A stretch of DNA of 64,000 nt from Desulfosediminicola ganghwensis (GTDB taxonomy: Bacteria; Desulfobacterota; Desulfobulbia; Desulfobulbales; Desulfocapsaceae), in NCBI RefSeq assembly GCF_005116675.2, contig NZ_CP050699.1, forward strand, positions 124,001-188,000, read 5' to 3'. The notes below the pieces were generated by a model that made no database searches, was not told the DNA's origin, and saw nothing but the letters and a program-made list of their open reading frames with translations. Below are positions 1 to 8,263 of this stretch, in pieces; the first letter of the stretch is position 1, and every line of letters starts with the position of its first letter. The position numbers and the translations under genes were made by a program.

Positions 1-339
1 CAATTTTGCAGGAACCACACACGGCCAAAAGGGGTGCCAACAGACCTTACCACAATTTTGTGACGCAGCATTTTTCACTGAAGCTCCTGCCAATATTGCA
101 TTAACAGCTCTACCCCTGCCAACCGGATTACGTGACCCTTCTCCCGACTTTACAACATTTACATTTTTGTTATTCATCGCCAGGCAAAAAAAATCATAAT
201 GCAAGACCGGAAAACAGTGATTAAAAGGACACATCCTGAACGAATGAATAATCTCCGATCCAGGAAATAAAAAAAGCCGTCCCCGGAATGGACGGCTTTT
301 ATATTTCCTGGAGAAGGCTGTGATAAACCTGAATAGCGT
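1..339. other. Intergenic stretch at window edge
   Basis: No coding region is supported here. The only clear structure is the terminator hairpin at its right end. The rest is AT-rich and short open frames lack ribosome binding sites or family resemblance. Confidence 0.6.
262..311 (-). terminator. Intrinsic terminator of the dgcN-dgcA-dat unit
   Basis: The core stem GCCGTCC/GGACGGC has the loop CCGGAAT and is flanked by A-runs on one side and T-runs on the other. The stem extends outward through CAGGAAATA/TATTTCCTG, so it could work in both directions. It lies just past the stop of the leftward aminotransferase gene. Confidence 0.85.
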
Positions 340-1185
340 TTACATTGCGTTCTTCCTGCCTTCTTCAAGGTACAGTTGTCCCAATCTTCTTGAGACCGCA
401 CCAGGTTTGCCGTCATGCAGCTTAACACCATCAATTTCCACAACCGGATAAACAAAGGCCGTGGCGGAAGTCATGAACGCCTCTTTGGCCTGTTGCGCTT
501 CCTCGATGGTAAATGGTCGCTCAACCACTTGCATATTCTGCTCTTTGGCAAGTCTCAGGACTGCAGAACGGGTGATGCCATGGAGAATCGAGTTTGAGAG
601 ATTTCTGGTAACAATGGTATCATCGGCAGTGACGATGTACACATTGTTGGAAGTACCTTCGGTGACATAACCATCCTCCACCATCCAGGCATCGTCCTTG
701 CCCTCCTTTTTCGCCAACATCTTCAGCATACATGGGGCAAGCAGTTGCACTGTTTTGATATCCCGGCGTCCCCAGCGGATATCCGGCGCGGAGATCACTT
801 TGATGCCGGCTTTTACAGAACTCACCTTCTTGGCCTGGGTGAAGAGCACCAGGGTTGGGGTAAGGTCATCAGAGTATGCAAAATCCCTGTCGGCAGCCCC
901 CCTGGTCACCTGCAGGTAGACCAACCCTTCCGCCACATCGTTTCTGCGCACCAGCTCACGATGAATTTCCAGCATCTGGTCCGGAGTGACCGGCATCTTC
1001 ATGCCGAGTTCTTTCAAAGAGCGCTGTAACCGGTTGGCATGCCCTTCATAATCGATAAGCTTTCCGTCCAGAACTGCGGTAACCTCATATACACCGTCAC
1101 CAAAAGTGAAACCACGGTCAAAAACGGAGACAGTGGCCTCCTCTTCCGGCACATAGTCGCCATTCACATATACTGTTCTGCTCAT
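340..1185 (-). CDS. dat: D-amino acid aminotransferase (class IV PLP enzyme)
   Basis: The 281-residue protein has the fold-type IV aminotransferase layout, with an N-terminal VNGDYVP/DRGFTFGDGVYE block and the motifs LQVTRGAADRDF, KTVQLLAPC (containing the likely PLP lysine) and EGTSNNVYIV. Length and motifs fit D-alanine/D-amino acid transaminases better than the longer branched-chain enzymes, although IlvE and aminodeoxychorismate lyase are relatives. An AAGG ribosome binding site lies 7 bases before the ATG. It is the third gene of a leftward unit after dgcN and dgcA and is followed by a strong terminator. The context suggests transfer of amino groups to or from D-amino acids in the cytoplasm. 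Confidence 0.8.
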   Translation of the reverse strand: MSRTVYVNGDYVPEEEATVSVFDRGFTFGDGVYEVTAVLDGKLIDYEGHANRLQRSLKELGMKMPVTPDQMLEIHRELVRRNDVAEGLVYLQVTRGAADRDFAYSDDLTPTLVLFTQAKKVSSVKAGIKVISAPDIRWGRRDIKTVQLLAPCMLKMLAKKEGKDDAWMVEDGYVTEGTSNNVYIVTADDTIVTRNLSNSILHGITRSAVLRLAKEQNMQVVERPFTIEEAQQAKEAFMTSATAFVYPVVEIDGVKLHDGKPGAVSRRLGQLYLEEGRKNAM

Positions 1186-1304
1186 CTCGTAACCTTTTCC
1201 TTGTATAAGTTCAGAAAACTCACCTTAAAACAATGTGCTGCTTCGGATAATTTCATAAGATATTATAATTACAATCGCTGTCTCCAGCTATCAGTTACTC
1301 TCTA

Positions 1305-2270
1305 TCAACCCCACAAGCTTTTCGTTGCAGGATGCACTCCTACCTGATCGTATTTCAAACCATCCGGCCGATCATGGGCCAGCAAGAGCGGGCCGTCCAG
1401 GTCTGTAACCGCACATCCCTGTGCCACCAGCACAGCAGGAGCCATGGCCAGTGAAGAACCAACCATGCAACCCACCATTATATGGTAGCCTGCCCGTTCA
1501 GCTTCTTCTTTCAGGGCCAGCGCCTCGGTAAGCCCACCGGTCTTGTCGAGCTTGATATTTATCATGTCATATTTGCCGACAAGCTTGGCTAAAGAGCTGC
1601 GATCATGGCAGGATTCATCAGCGCAGACCGGCAACACCCTTTCTATATCTGTCAGGGCCTCATCTTCACCGGCAGGCAACGGCTGTTCGACCATTTCCAC
1701 GCCCAGCCTGACCAGCACCGGCGCAAGTTCACCATAGGTCTCAATTGACCAGCCCTCATTGGCGTCGACTATAATCCTGGCCCCGGGAGCGCCGCGCCGT
1801 ACCGCCTCTATTCTTGCCACATCACCGGTGCCACCCAGCTTGGTCTTGAGTAACGGCCTGTGACTGTTTTTCCGGGCAGCGGCTTCCATATTCTCGGGAG
1901 TATCCAGAGAAAGGGTATAGGCCGTAACTTCTGAGCTAGGTTCGGAAAGCCCGGCCAATTGCCAGACCGGACGACCTTTCAGCTTGGCCTCAAGATCCCA
2001 CATGGCACAGTCCACAGCGTTCCTGGCAGCACCGGGGGCAAGCAGATCCTGCAGTTCCTGCCGGGTAAAAGATGTCGGCAAACCGGTGATTTGATCCATA
2101 ACCCCAGCCACGGTCTCGCCATAACGGGGATATGGAACGCACTCGCCCTGACCGATCACGCCGTCACTCTCGATCTCAACCCGCACCACCACCGCCTCGG
2201 TGCGGGAGCCCCTTGAGATGGTGAACGGTTGTGCAAGGGGAAAGACTTCCCGAAATACCCGTAGTATCAT
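1305..2270 (-). CDS. dgcA: Enolase-superfamily epimerase: N-acetyl-D-glutamate racemase (DgcA-like) or dipeptide epimerase
   Basis: The 321-residue protein belongs to the muconate-lactonizing/dipeptide epimerase branch of the enolase superfamily. Visible residues include the catalytic KTK, the metal ligands in VDANEGW, VEQPL and CADES, and the second-face lysine in NIKLDKTGG. Such proteins are usually annotated L-Ala-D/L-Glu epimerase. When paired with a DUF1611 protein, however, they have been described as N-acetyl-glutamate racemases (DgcA) in D-glutamate breakdown. Here the ATG overlaps the stop of the DUF1611 gene by four bases (ATGA), which indicates translational coupling and favours the DgcA role. 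The exact substrate is inferred. Confidence 0.75.
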   Translation of the reverse strand: MILRVFREVFPLAQPFTISRGSRTEAVVVRVEIESDGVIGQGECVPYPRYGETVAGVMDQITGLPTSFTRQELQDLLAPGAARNAVDCAMWDLEAKLKGRPVWQLAGLSEPSSEVTAYTLSLDTPENMEAAARKNSHRPLLKTKLGGTGDVARIEAVRRGAPGARIIVDANEGWSIETYGELAPVLVRLGVEMVEQPLPAGEDEALTDIERVLPVCADESCHDRSSLAKLVGKYDMINIKLDKTGGLTEALALKEEAERAGYHIMVGCMVGSSLAMAPAVLVAQGCAVTDLDGPLLLAHDRPDGLKYDQVGVHPATKSLWG

Positions 2271-3262
2271 AACAGCGCCTCAACCAGTCTTTGTGCCCCT
2301 TGTCGGAACGGATCCACAACCGGAAGTCCCAATTGTTCTTCCAGGCCAGAGAGATAAACCTGAGCCTGTTCCTCATCCATATGCTGGGTATTCACGGAAA
2401 CCGCAGCCACTACACATTCCGGATTCACCACCCGTGCCAGCTGCAGCGCCACATCGCGCAATTCTTCGAGCGAAGGCTGACTATAGCCCGGCAGACCACG
2501 CATATGCTCACGGGTAGGCTCATGGCAAAGTATGAGCGCATCCGGCTGGCCACCATGAACGAGAGCCATTGTAACACCTGAATAGGATGGATGAAAGAGG
2601 CTTCCCTGCCCCTCTATCAGATCCCAGTGATCCGGATCGTTATCAGGAGTCAGCCACTCGATGGCACCGGCCATAAAATCCGCCACAACCGCATCCAGCG
2701 GCACTCCGTCACCGGTGATAAGTATTCCGGTCTGCCCGGTTGCCCTGAAAGTCGATTTAACCCCACGCCTGCGCATCTCTTTATCCATCGCAAGGGCTGT
2801 GTACATCTTGCCCACAGAACAGTCCGTACCGACGGCGAGGCATCTCTTGCCGCTACGCTTTTTACCATTGGCAATCGGGTAATCTACCGTCGGTACCCGT
2901 ACATCATAAAGGCTACGACCATATTTTTCGGCCGCTGCCACCAGTTCAGGTTCATCTTTCAACAGGTTATGCAGGCCCGAGGCGATATCCATCCCCTTCT
3001 CTAGGGCTTCCAGCAACACGGATTTCCAGGAAGATGAAATCACACCGCCCCTGTTTACCACCCCTATGACCAGAGTCTTTGCTCCCGCAAGCACCGCATC
3101 GTCGATTGAGATATCCCCAATCCCAAGATCCGCCTTACAACCCTCCATACGATACTGGCCCGCTACTGCCTCCGGGCGCCAGTCATATATCCCCTGGGCA
3201 ACCTTTGCCGCCAGTCCATCAGGTGCATCTCCCAAAAACAATATATAGGGTGACTCAAACAT
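2267..3262 (-). CDS. dgcN: DUF1611/DgcN-family protein, probable D-glutamate N-acetyltransferase
   Basis: The 331-residue protein starts at the ATG of MFESPYILFLGD, which has GGAG 8 bases upstream and matches the usual N-terminus of the family. An upstream in-frame ATG at 3322 would add 20 unconserved residues. It carries a P-loop-like GTDCSVGKMYTAL segment after an N-terminal Rossmann-like part (FLGDAPDGLAAKVAQG). DgcN proteins are reported to acetylate D-glutamate, giving the substrate for DgcA, which then yields N-acetyl-L-glutamate. Gene order dgcN-dgcA-dat, with a 4-base overlap to dgcA, supports that role. No dedicated N-acetyl-L-glutamate deacetylase is present nearby. Confidence 0.75.
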   Translation of the reverse strand: MFESPYILFLGDAPDGLAAKVAQGIYDWRPEAVAGQYRMEGCKADLGIGDISIDDAVLAGAKTLVIGVVNRGGVISSSWKSVLLEALEKGMDIASGLHNLLKDEPELVAAAEKYGRSLYDVRVPTVDYPIANGKKRSGKRCLAVGTDCSVGKMYTALAMDKEMRRRGVKSTFRATGQTGILITGDGVPLDAVVADFMAGAIEWLTPDNDPDHWDLIEGQGSLFHPSYSGVTMALVHGGQPDALILCHEPTREHMRGLPGYSQPSLEELRDVALQLARVVNPECVVAAVSVNTQHMDEEQAQVYLSGLEEQLGLPVVDPFRQGAQRLVEALL

Positions 3263-3639
3263 AATATCGACTCCGTAATGTGAAATGATTTGCGCATCAA
3301 CCAGCTTTCTTTTGGTAACCATATTTCAGGCAATGCCTGGCAGTGTTCTTATCAATTCACGTGCCAGTTCAGGCCCCCTCTCATGCCAGGGAAAAGATGA
3401 TGTCCACCTCCAACCCGGAATCATTGGATTAACAAATGGTTACCAAAATCCGTCTGGGCTGAACAGTATCACACCTGCCATTTCGGCTCCAGCATTTTTG
3501 TTACATTTACGCAATATACAGGCTCGAGATTTACATTTTTGAAAACTTTGCTTGCGTATTTTTATTTTTAACGAACTTTAACCAGCGCCGCCCAGCCGTC
3601 ATCTTCCAATTTTGCAGTATCTCTGTTGCTTCGAATTTA
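3263..3639. other. Intergenic region between divergent dgcN and rsmB
   Basis: This region should contain the two divergent promoters. It is AT-rich around 3540-3580. No convincing -10/-35 pair, operator or RNA gene could be picked out by eye. Confidence 0.5.
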
Positions 3640-5139
3640 ATGATTGCAATTCACCTCTATCTCTCTACTATTACCCGAAACCCGCAGACCGTTCATAAAG
3701 TACAAAAGAGCAAGCCCGCAAAGTGGTCAACCATTTCAACGAACAGCCAAGTGACAACAAAATCCCGAGCTACAGGTAACATAGCCAAAGGCACTCCCTT
3801 CAGTAGCCGCTATGCAGCCGCCGAAACCCTCGTCCGTCTGCAGCAGAGCAAGCTGCCCCTCAAGCCACTTTTCGACTCGGTTACCCTGGAATACCAGATT
3901 ACGGGTGCTGAGAGAGGGCTGGCCATGAATCTGGTCTACGGCGTGTTACGCCGACGGGAATACCTTAATCACCTGCTCTCCCTGTTAGCCAGAAAGCCCT
4001 TCCAGCAACTCGAACCATTTATTCATGCGACCCTGCTGGTTGGTTTGTATCAGTTGTTCTGCCTCGATCGCATTCCTGAATCCGCCGCAGTCAATGAAGC
4101 GGTCAACGCTGTAAAGAAGGCCAGGCCAGGTAGCCATCTGCACGGTTTTGTAAATGGTGTGCTGCGAAGCGCAACGCGGCAAAAGGAACAGCTTCCCGGA
4201 CCGCAGGACCGTTATCCCGATAGACGGCCATTTCTCAATCACCCGGGTTGGCTCACCAAGCGCTGGATCAAACAGTATGGCCGGCAGGAGATGGAGCGAA
4301 TCTGTGCCGTCAACAGCCTTGAACCGCAGTTGGTTCTGCGGGTCAATACCGGAACGGTCTCAAAAGAGCACTACCTGAAACAACTCAATCAGCTCGGCAT
4401 CAACGCCACGAGCGGGAGCTATGCTCCGGACAGCGTGGTCCTCTGGGATTTCCAAGGTGCTGTCACTGCGCTTCCCGGTTATCAGGAGGGGTACTTCCAG
4501 GTTCAGGATGAGGCTGCTCAACTGGCGACGCTGCTGCTCGCCCCATTTAAAGAATCAGGCAGTTACCTCGACTGTTGCGCCGGACTTGGCGGCAAGACGG
4601 GACACATCTGCCAGCTAACCCAAAATACAACGGAAGTTGTGGCGGTGGAGCCTGAAAAACACCGTCAGAACCTCTTCCATGAAAATATGGTGCGGCTCTT
4701 TCCCGATAGAAACGTTGCACTGTATCCCATGCCACTTGAGCAATTCGCCCGGGATTCTGAGTCAAAGTTTTCCGGAGTGTTGATTGATGCCCCCTGTTCA
4801 GGGACCGGTGTCATCGGCAGACACCCTGATATTCGCTGGAACAGGAAAAAAAGTGATTTCAAGCGCTATCAGCAAACCCAGAGTAAACTTATTGAGTTGG
4901 CCTCACAGTTGGTGGCCGAAGATGGTATACTGGTGTATGCGACCTGCTCTCTTGAACCGGAAGAAAACCGCCAGGTAGTCGACCACTTCCTGTTGGAGCA
5001 TCCTGAATTTGTTCTTTGCGACTGCAGAGACACCTTGCCGGAACCGGCTGCAAAGTTCATAGAAGACAAATGTTTTTGCCCGCGACCTTCATCATCTATC
5101 GATGGTTTTTTCGCAGCGCGCATGCAACGCAAAAACTGA
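3640..5139 (+). CDS. rsmB: 16S rRNA (cytosine-5-)-methyltransferase, RsmB type
   Basis: An N-terminal NusB-like helical domain (from about residue 55, SSRYAAAETLVRLQQ) is followed by a NOL1/NOP2/Sun methyltransferase domain. Both catalytic cysteines are visible, in PCSGTGVIGRHPDIRW (motif IV) and ATCSLEPEEN (motif VI), together with the SAM-binding LDCCAGLGGKTGHI. It would methylate C967 of 16S rRNA in the cytoplasm. The 499 residues exceed the usual 430 or so, and the first 40-50 residues look non-conserved. The true start may be GTG 3751 or later. No good ribosome binding site marks any candidate, so the longest frame is given. Confidence 0.85.
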   Translation: MIAIHLYLSTITRNPQTVHKVQKSKPAKWSTISTNSQVTTKSRATGNIAKGTPFSSRYAAAETLVRLQQSKLPLKPLFDSVTLEYQITGAERGLAMNLVYGVLRRREYLNHLLSLLARKPFQQLEPFIHATLLVGLYQLFCLDRIPESAAVNEAVNAVKKARPGSHLHGFVNGVLRSATRQKEQLPGPQDRYPDRRPFLNHPGWLTKRWIKQYGRQEMERICAVNSLEPQLVLRVNTGTVSKEHYLKQLNQLGINATSGSYAPDSVVLWDFQGAVTALPGYQEGYFQVQDEAAQLATLLLAPFKESGSYLDCCAGLGGKTGHICQLTQNTTEVVAVEPEKHRQNLFHENMVRLFPDRNVALYPMPLEQFARDSESKFSGVLIDAPCSGTGVIGRHPDIRWNRKKSDFKRYQQTQSKLIELASQLVAEDGILVYATCSLEPEENRQVVDHFLLEHPEFVLCDCRDTLPEPAAKFIEDKCFCPRPSSSIDGFFAARMQRKN

Positions 5140-5283
5140 TACAAAAACGAAAAATCATTCACTTAACCACACGACTGAAGCGTCGATGAAGGCCCTCCTT
5201 TTTCTTTGCGCTCCATGGGTGTGTATTGTAAACTCCGTGTTTATTTTATTTTAAATTTCATTACTCAACACAACAGGTGTTTT

Positions 5284-5874
5284 ATGGCTGAGATAAAAAG
5301 TACCATGGATCTGGTTATGGAGCGTATGGCGAAAATGACCGCCAACTCCGAAACGGTAAACAATGACGAAGAATTTGAAAAAGCAGGAATGCGCCTTGCC
5401 GCAGACTTTTTAAGCGGAAAAGTCACCGATCTTGCCGGGGAATTGGCTCAACAACCGGCCGAATCTCAGAAGGCTGTCTACAAAGGCGCTGCTGATATCC
5501 TGATGCGCAACATCACCTTACCGCGCGACGAAGAAGTCAAAGATCGTGCAGAAGCCTCATTAAACGGTGTTATGGAGCTTGCCGGTGCTCTCGGTGTTTC
5601 TGCTGTATCTCAAACCTGTTCAGAGTTGCAGCAGATTCTGCAGCAGTACAATCAGCACAAGGAGCAGGTCGTGCAACAGCTTGAAGAGGCGTTGCGCGGT
5701 CAGCTTGAACAGCAGTATGCAGCCCAGGGTGTCGATCCTGGTCAGCTCAGGGCTTCCATGCACCCCAAATATGGTGAAGAGATGGGTAAGATGCAGCAGG
5801 ATCTTAATGGCCAGTATCTCCAGGCAATGGATCAGCGTAAGGAATTGATCCTCGAGCAGCTCGGCTTAGTCTAA
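5284..5874 (+). CDS. Uncharacterised helical protein between rsmB and an M24 peptidase
   Basis: The 196 residues start at ATG 5284 after an AGGTG ribosome binding site. The sequence is almost entirely predicted helix, rich in Gln and Glu, and has no cysteine-rich, membrane or signal segment. The stretch from about 110 to 150 (SELQQILQQYNQHKEQVVQQLEE...) looks like coiled coil. No named family was recognised. It sits 40 bases before the peptidase gene and is probably cotranscribed with it. Confidence 0.6.
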   Translation: MAEIKSTMDLVMERMAKMTANSETVNNDEEFEKAGMRLAADFLSGKVTDLAGELAQQPAESQKAVYKGAADILMRNITLPRDEEVKDRAEASLNGVMELAGALGVSAVSQTCSELQQILQQYNQHKEQVVQQLEEALRGQLEQQYAAQGVDPGQLRASMHPKYGEEMGKMQQDLNGQYLQAMDQRKELILEQLGLV

Positions 5875-5913
5875 CCTCAGACCATTTCAGTACAAAATCT
5901 GGAGTAGTATCCC

Positions 5914-7014
5914 ATGGACTATAGCGGTAGAGTCAAGGCACTGCAGAAAAAACTGCGCCGCAAAAAAATAGACGCGATACTGGTAAGCCAGCCCAGCAAC
6001 AGGCGTTACCTGAGCGGTTTTACCGCGTCAGATCACGACATAACAGAAAGCTCCGGTGTGCTGCTTATCCCCGCCAGAGGGAAAGGACTGTTGCTCACTG
6101 ACTTTCGCTATATGCAGCAGGCTGAGAACGACGTAGATGGCTTCAAGGTTAAAATCTACACCCGGGGGCTGCTGGCGCTCCTGAAAAAACTGCTGCCGAA
6201 GATGGAGATCCAACGTCTCGCTTTCGAGACCGACTATCTGCTGCACTCGAGCTATGTGAGTTACGGGAAAGCGTTCAAAAAAATCGGTGTCTCATTAATC
6301 CCGCTTTCTGGAGTTATCGAGAAAATACGGGAGGTCAAGGATGGCGATGAAATTGACGCCATCCGCAAGTCGGTGCGCCTGAACGAGCAGGTTTTTCAGG
6401 AGGTTTTTCCAAAAATCTCCAGCTCGATGTCTGAGATTGAGGTGGCCCTTGCCATCGAGCAGACCATGCGCAAGCTGGGAGCGGAATCGGCCAGTTTTGA
6501 TTCAATAGTCGCTTCCGGCGATAACAGCGCCCTGCCCCATGCGGTTCCTTCCCGCCAGATGGTGATGCGAGACCGGCCGTTGACGATCGACATGGGACTG
6601 GTGTTGAAGGGCTACTGCTCTGACATGACACGCACCTTTGTCCCCGGCAAGGCATCAAAGAAATACAAAAAGATCCACCGGATCGTTCGTGAAGCACAAC
6701 GTGCCGGCATCGCGGCAATACGACCGGGCATTACCGGAAAAGAAGCGGACAAGGCTGCCCGGGATGTGATCGATGATGCCGGATATGGCAAGTATTTCGG
6801 CCACAGTCTTGGCCACGGTGTCGGCCTGCAGGTACATGAGGCACCCCGGCTTTCTAAAATTGGCAACCAGAAGCTGAAACCGGGCATGATCGTCACCGCC
6901 GAACCAGGCATTTATATACCCGGTTGGGGTGGAATCCGGTTGGAGAACATGTTACTGGTTACCGATGACGGCTGCGAAGATCTTAATAGCGATGCAACGT
7001 GGCTTGATATCTGA
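5914..7014 (+). CDS. M24 metallopeptidase, Xaa-Pro aminopeptidase family
   Basis: The 366-residue protein has an N-terminal creatinase-like domain (SQPSNRRYLSGFTASDHD) and a C-terminal pita-bread catalytic domain. The five metal ligands are recognisable: Asp in IDMGLVLKGY, Asp in CSDMTRTF, His in GHSLGHGVGLQVHE, Glu in TAEPGIYI and Glu in GIRLENM. This fits PepP/PepQ-type enzymes that remove residues N-terminal to proline in cytoplasmic peptides. GGAG lies upstream of the ATG. A terminator follows immediately, closing the rightward unit. Confidence 0.88.
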   Translation: MDYSGRVKALQKKLRRKKIDAILVSQPSNRRYLSGFTASDHDITESSGVLLIPARGKGLLLTDFRYMQQAENDVDGFKVKIYTRGLLALLKKLLPKMEIQRLAFETDYLLHSSYVSYGKAFKKIGVSLIPLSGVIEKIREVKDGDEIDAIRKSVRLNEQVFQEVFPKISSSMSEIEVALAIEQTMRKLGAESASFDSIVASGDNSALPHAVPSRQMVMRDRPLTIDMGLVLKGYCSDMTRTFVPGKASKKYKKIHRIVREAQRAGIAAIRPGITGKEADKAARDVIDDAGYGKYFGHSLGHGVGLQVHEAPRLSKIGNQKLKPGMIVTAEPGIYIPGWGGIRLENMLLVTDDGCEDLNSDATWLDI

Positions 7015-7043
7015 TCTATATCTCAGATAAATATTAAACTCTC

Positions 7044-7079
7044 ATCCCCTTTTCCCTGTTGAAGGAAGAGGGGATTTTT
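7044..7079 (+). terminator. Intrinsic terminator after the M24 peptidase
   Basis: A 12-bp stem (ATCCCCTTTTCC with GGAAGAGGGGAT, one G-U wobble) is followed by five T residues about 30 bases after the stop codon. Confidence 0.85.
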
Positions 7080-7213
7080 GTATGTTGAGAATTCTTTTAG
7101 GCTTTCGCATGCCGGTGCGAGAATTTTTCCTGTACGGTCTGAACCGGCCAAAACATGAGGCAGGGAGTTAATCACCTGCCAGGGCAGACCAGACATTTAC
7201 TCAATACGATCTT

Positions 7214-7546
7214 ATGCGCCAGTTTGTTATTGATGAACTTTCCCCTATGGAGCGAGATAATATCGACTCCTACCTTAAACGAACCCTTACCGCCGGACCG
7301 ATGATCGGCCTCTACTGGATCGTTTTAACTCCCGACCTTCTCTCCGAGGCCCAGCAGGGCCACGAAGACCATGGACCATTTTACCTCGCTGTAGAGGTTG
7401 AGCAGTACCGGGTTCGCTTTGAGCTATTGGTTCGCAGCCATTCCAACCTGCATTGCAGCTGTATTGCCCATGCAACGCCCATCCAACGCCAGTTTGTACT
7501 GGATTATATTGACAGGATGGTGCAGGAGGAGATGATCAACTCGTAA
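7214..7546 (+). CDS. Small conserved-looking hypothetical protein
   Basis: The 110 residues form a soluble mixed alpha/beta sequence with an HSNLHCSCIAH segment that puts Cys and His close together. There is no signal peptide or membrane span. Codon use resembles the neighbours. No ribosome binding site is obvious before ATG 7214, and ATG 7249 is an alternative start. I do not recognise the family. It may precede the YciI-like gene in a transcript. Confidence 0.55.
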   Translation: MRQFVIDELSPMERDNIDSYLKRTLTAGPMIGLYWIVLTPDLLSEAQQGHEDHGPFYLAVEVEQYRVRFELLVRSHSNLHCSCIAHATPIQRQFVLDYIDRMVQEEMINS

Positions 7547-7580
7547 TTCTGGAGAATGCTCCTTTTATCCAGATCTTCGT

Positions 7581-7668
7581 TATCTTGAGGAAATCAATGT
7601 TCGCAGATGAGCGAACGAAGTGAGACTTCGATATTCAGTATATCGCTCCGACTGATTTCCTCAAGATA
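7581..7668. repeat. Cloverleaf-forming inverted-repeat element
   Basis: A perfect 16-bp inverted repeat (7581-7596 with 7653-7668, TATCTTGAGGAAATCA and its complement) encloses three back-to-back hairpins. These are GTTCGC/GCGAAC (7599-7616), GAAG/CTTC (7617-7629) and GATAT/ATATC (7630-7644). The arms abut without spacer, giving a four-way cloverleaf on either strand. It overlaps the 5' end of the longest YciI-like open frame. It could be a small dispersed repeat or a structured RNA. Copy number cannot be judged from one window. Confidence 0.6.
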
Positions 7669-7756
7669 CTTCGCCTTGGAACAAATCAGCTGTTCTCCAG
7701 GTACCCCGCACGTAGATTCAATCTCCAATTCTCCGACCTCTAAAACACGATCTCCC

Positions 7757-8083
7757 TTGGACAATGAATTGAAAAAATTCGTCGCAATACTATCAAGTAA
7801 AAGCAAGGACCGGTTCTCTGAGGGGTTGCTGCAGGAGCACATTGACCATCTGCAGAAACTCTATGATGAGAAGGTCCTTGAGCTATGTGGACCCTTTACC
7901 GACGATGATTCTGCGATCCAGATCATACGGGCGGCTGATTTAACTGCGGCTGAGCGGATTATTTATCAGGATCCTTTTGTCAAACACAACTATTACAGCA
8001 CGGTCCGGATCAAGGAGCTCATCGAAGCGAATCCAGCCAATAACTGGTTGGTTTCACATCCACAAACTGAACAGAAACGATAG
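7757..8083 (+). CDS. YciI-like protein
   Basis: The segment beginning ELKKFVAIL has the YciI dimeric ferredoxin-like fold pattern: HIDHLQKLYDEKVLELCGPF, then DDSAIQIIRAADLTAAERIIYQDPF. It includes the conserved His and Asp-Pro thought to form the active site. The frame stays open back to ATG 7607, but that extra N-terminus is encoded by the cloverleaf repeat and resembles nothing. In-frame TTG codons at 7757 and 7769 are the likelier starts, although neither has a good ribosome binding site. The gene may therefore be poorly expressed or have lost its own leader when the repeat arrived. The catalytic role of YciI proteins is mostly unknown. Confidence 0.6.
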   Translation: MDNELKKFVAILSSKSKDRFSEGLLQEHIDHLQKLYDEKVLELCGPFTDDDSAIQIIRAADLTAAERIIYQDPFVKHNYYSTVRIKELIEANPANNWLVSHPQTEQKR

Positions 8084-8263
8084 CCCTTCGATCCCACGAA
8101 ACTGCGCCGGCAAATCCTTTTTAACCTTCTTCCCTCAACCCGCCTGAGTATTTCGCCTGAAAAAATGAGGCTTTTACCTCTTGCATTTACCCCTCTGGAA
8201 ACGTTACACATATTTACATTGATTTAAAATTCCCAGATTCAGCCTAAATCACAGGATAATGCA

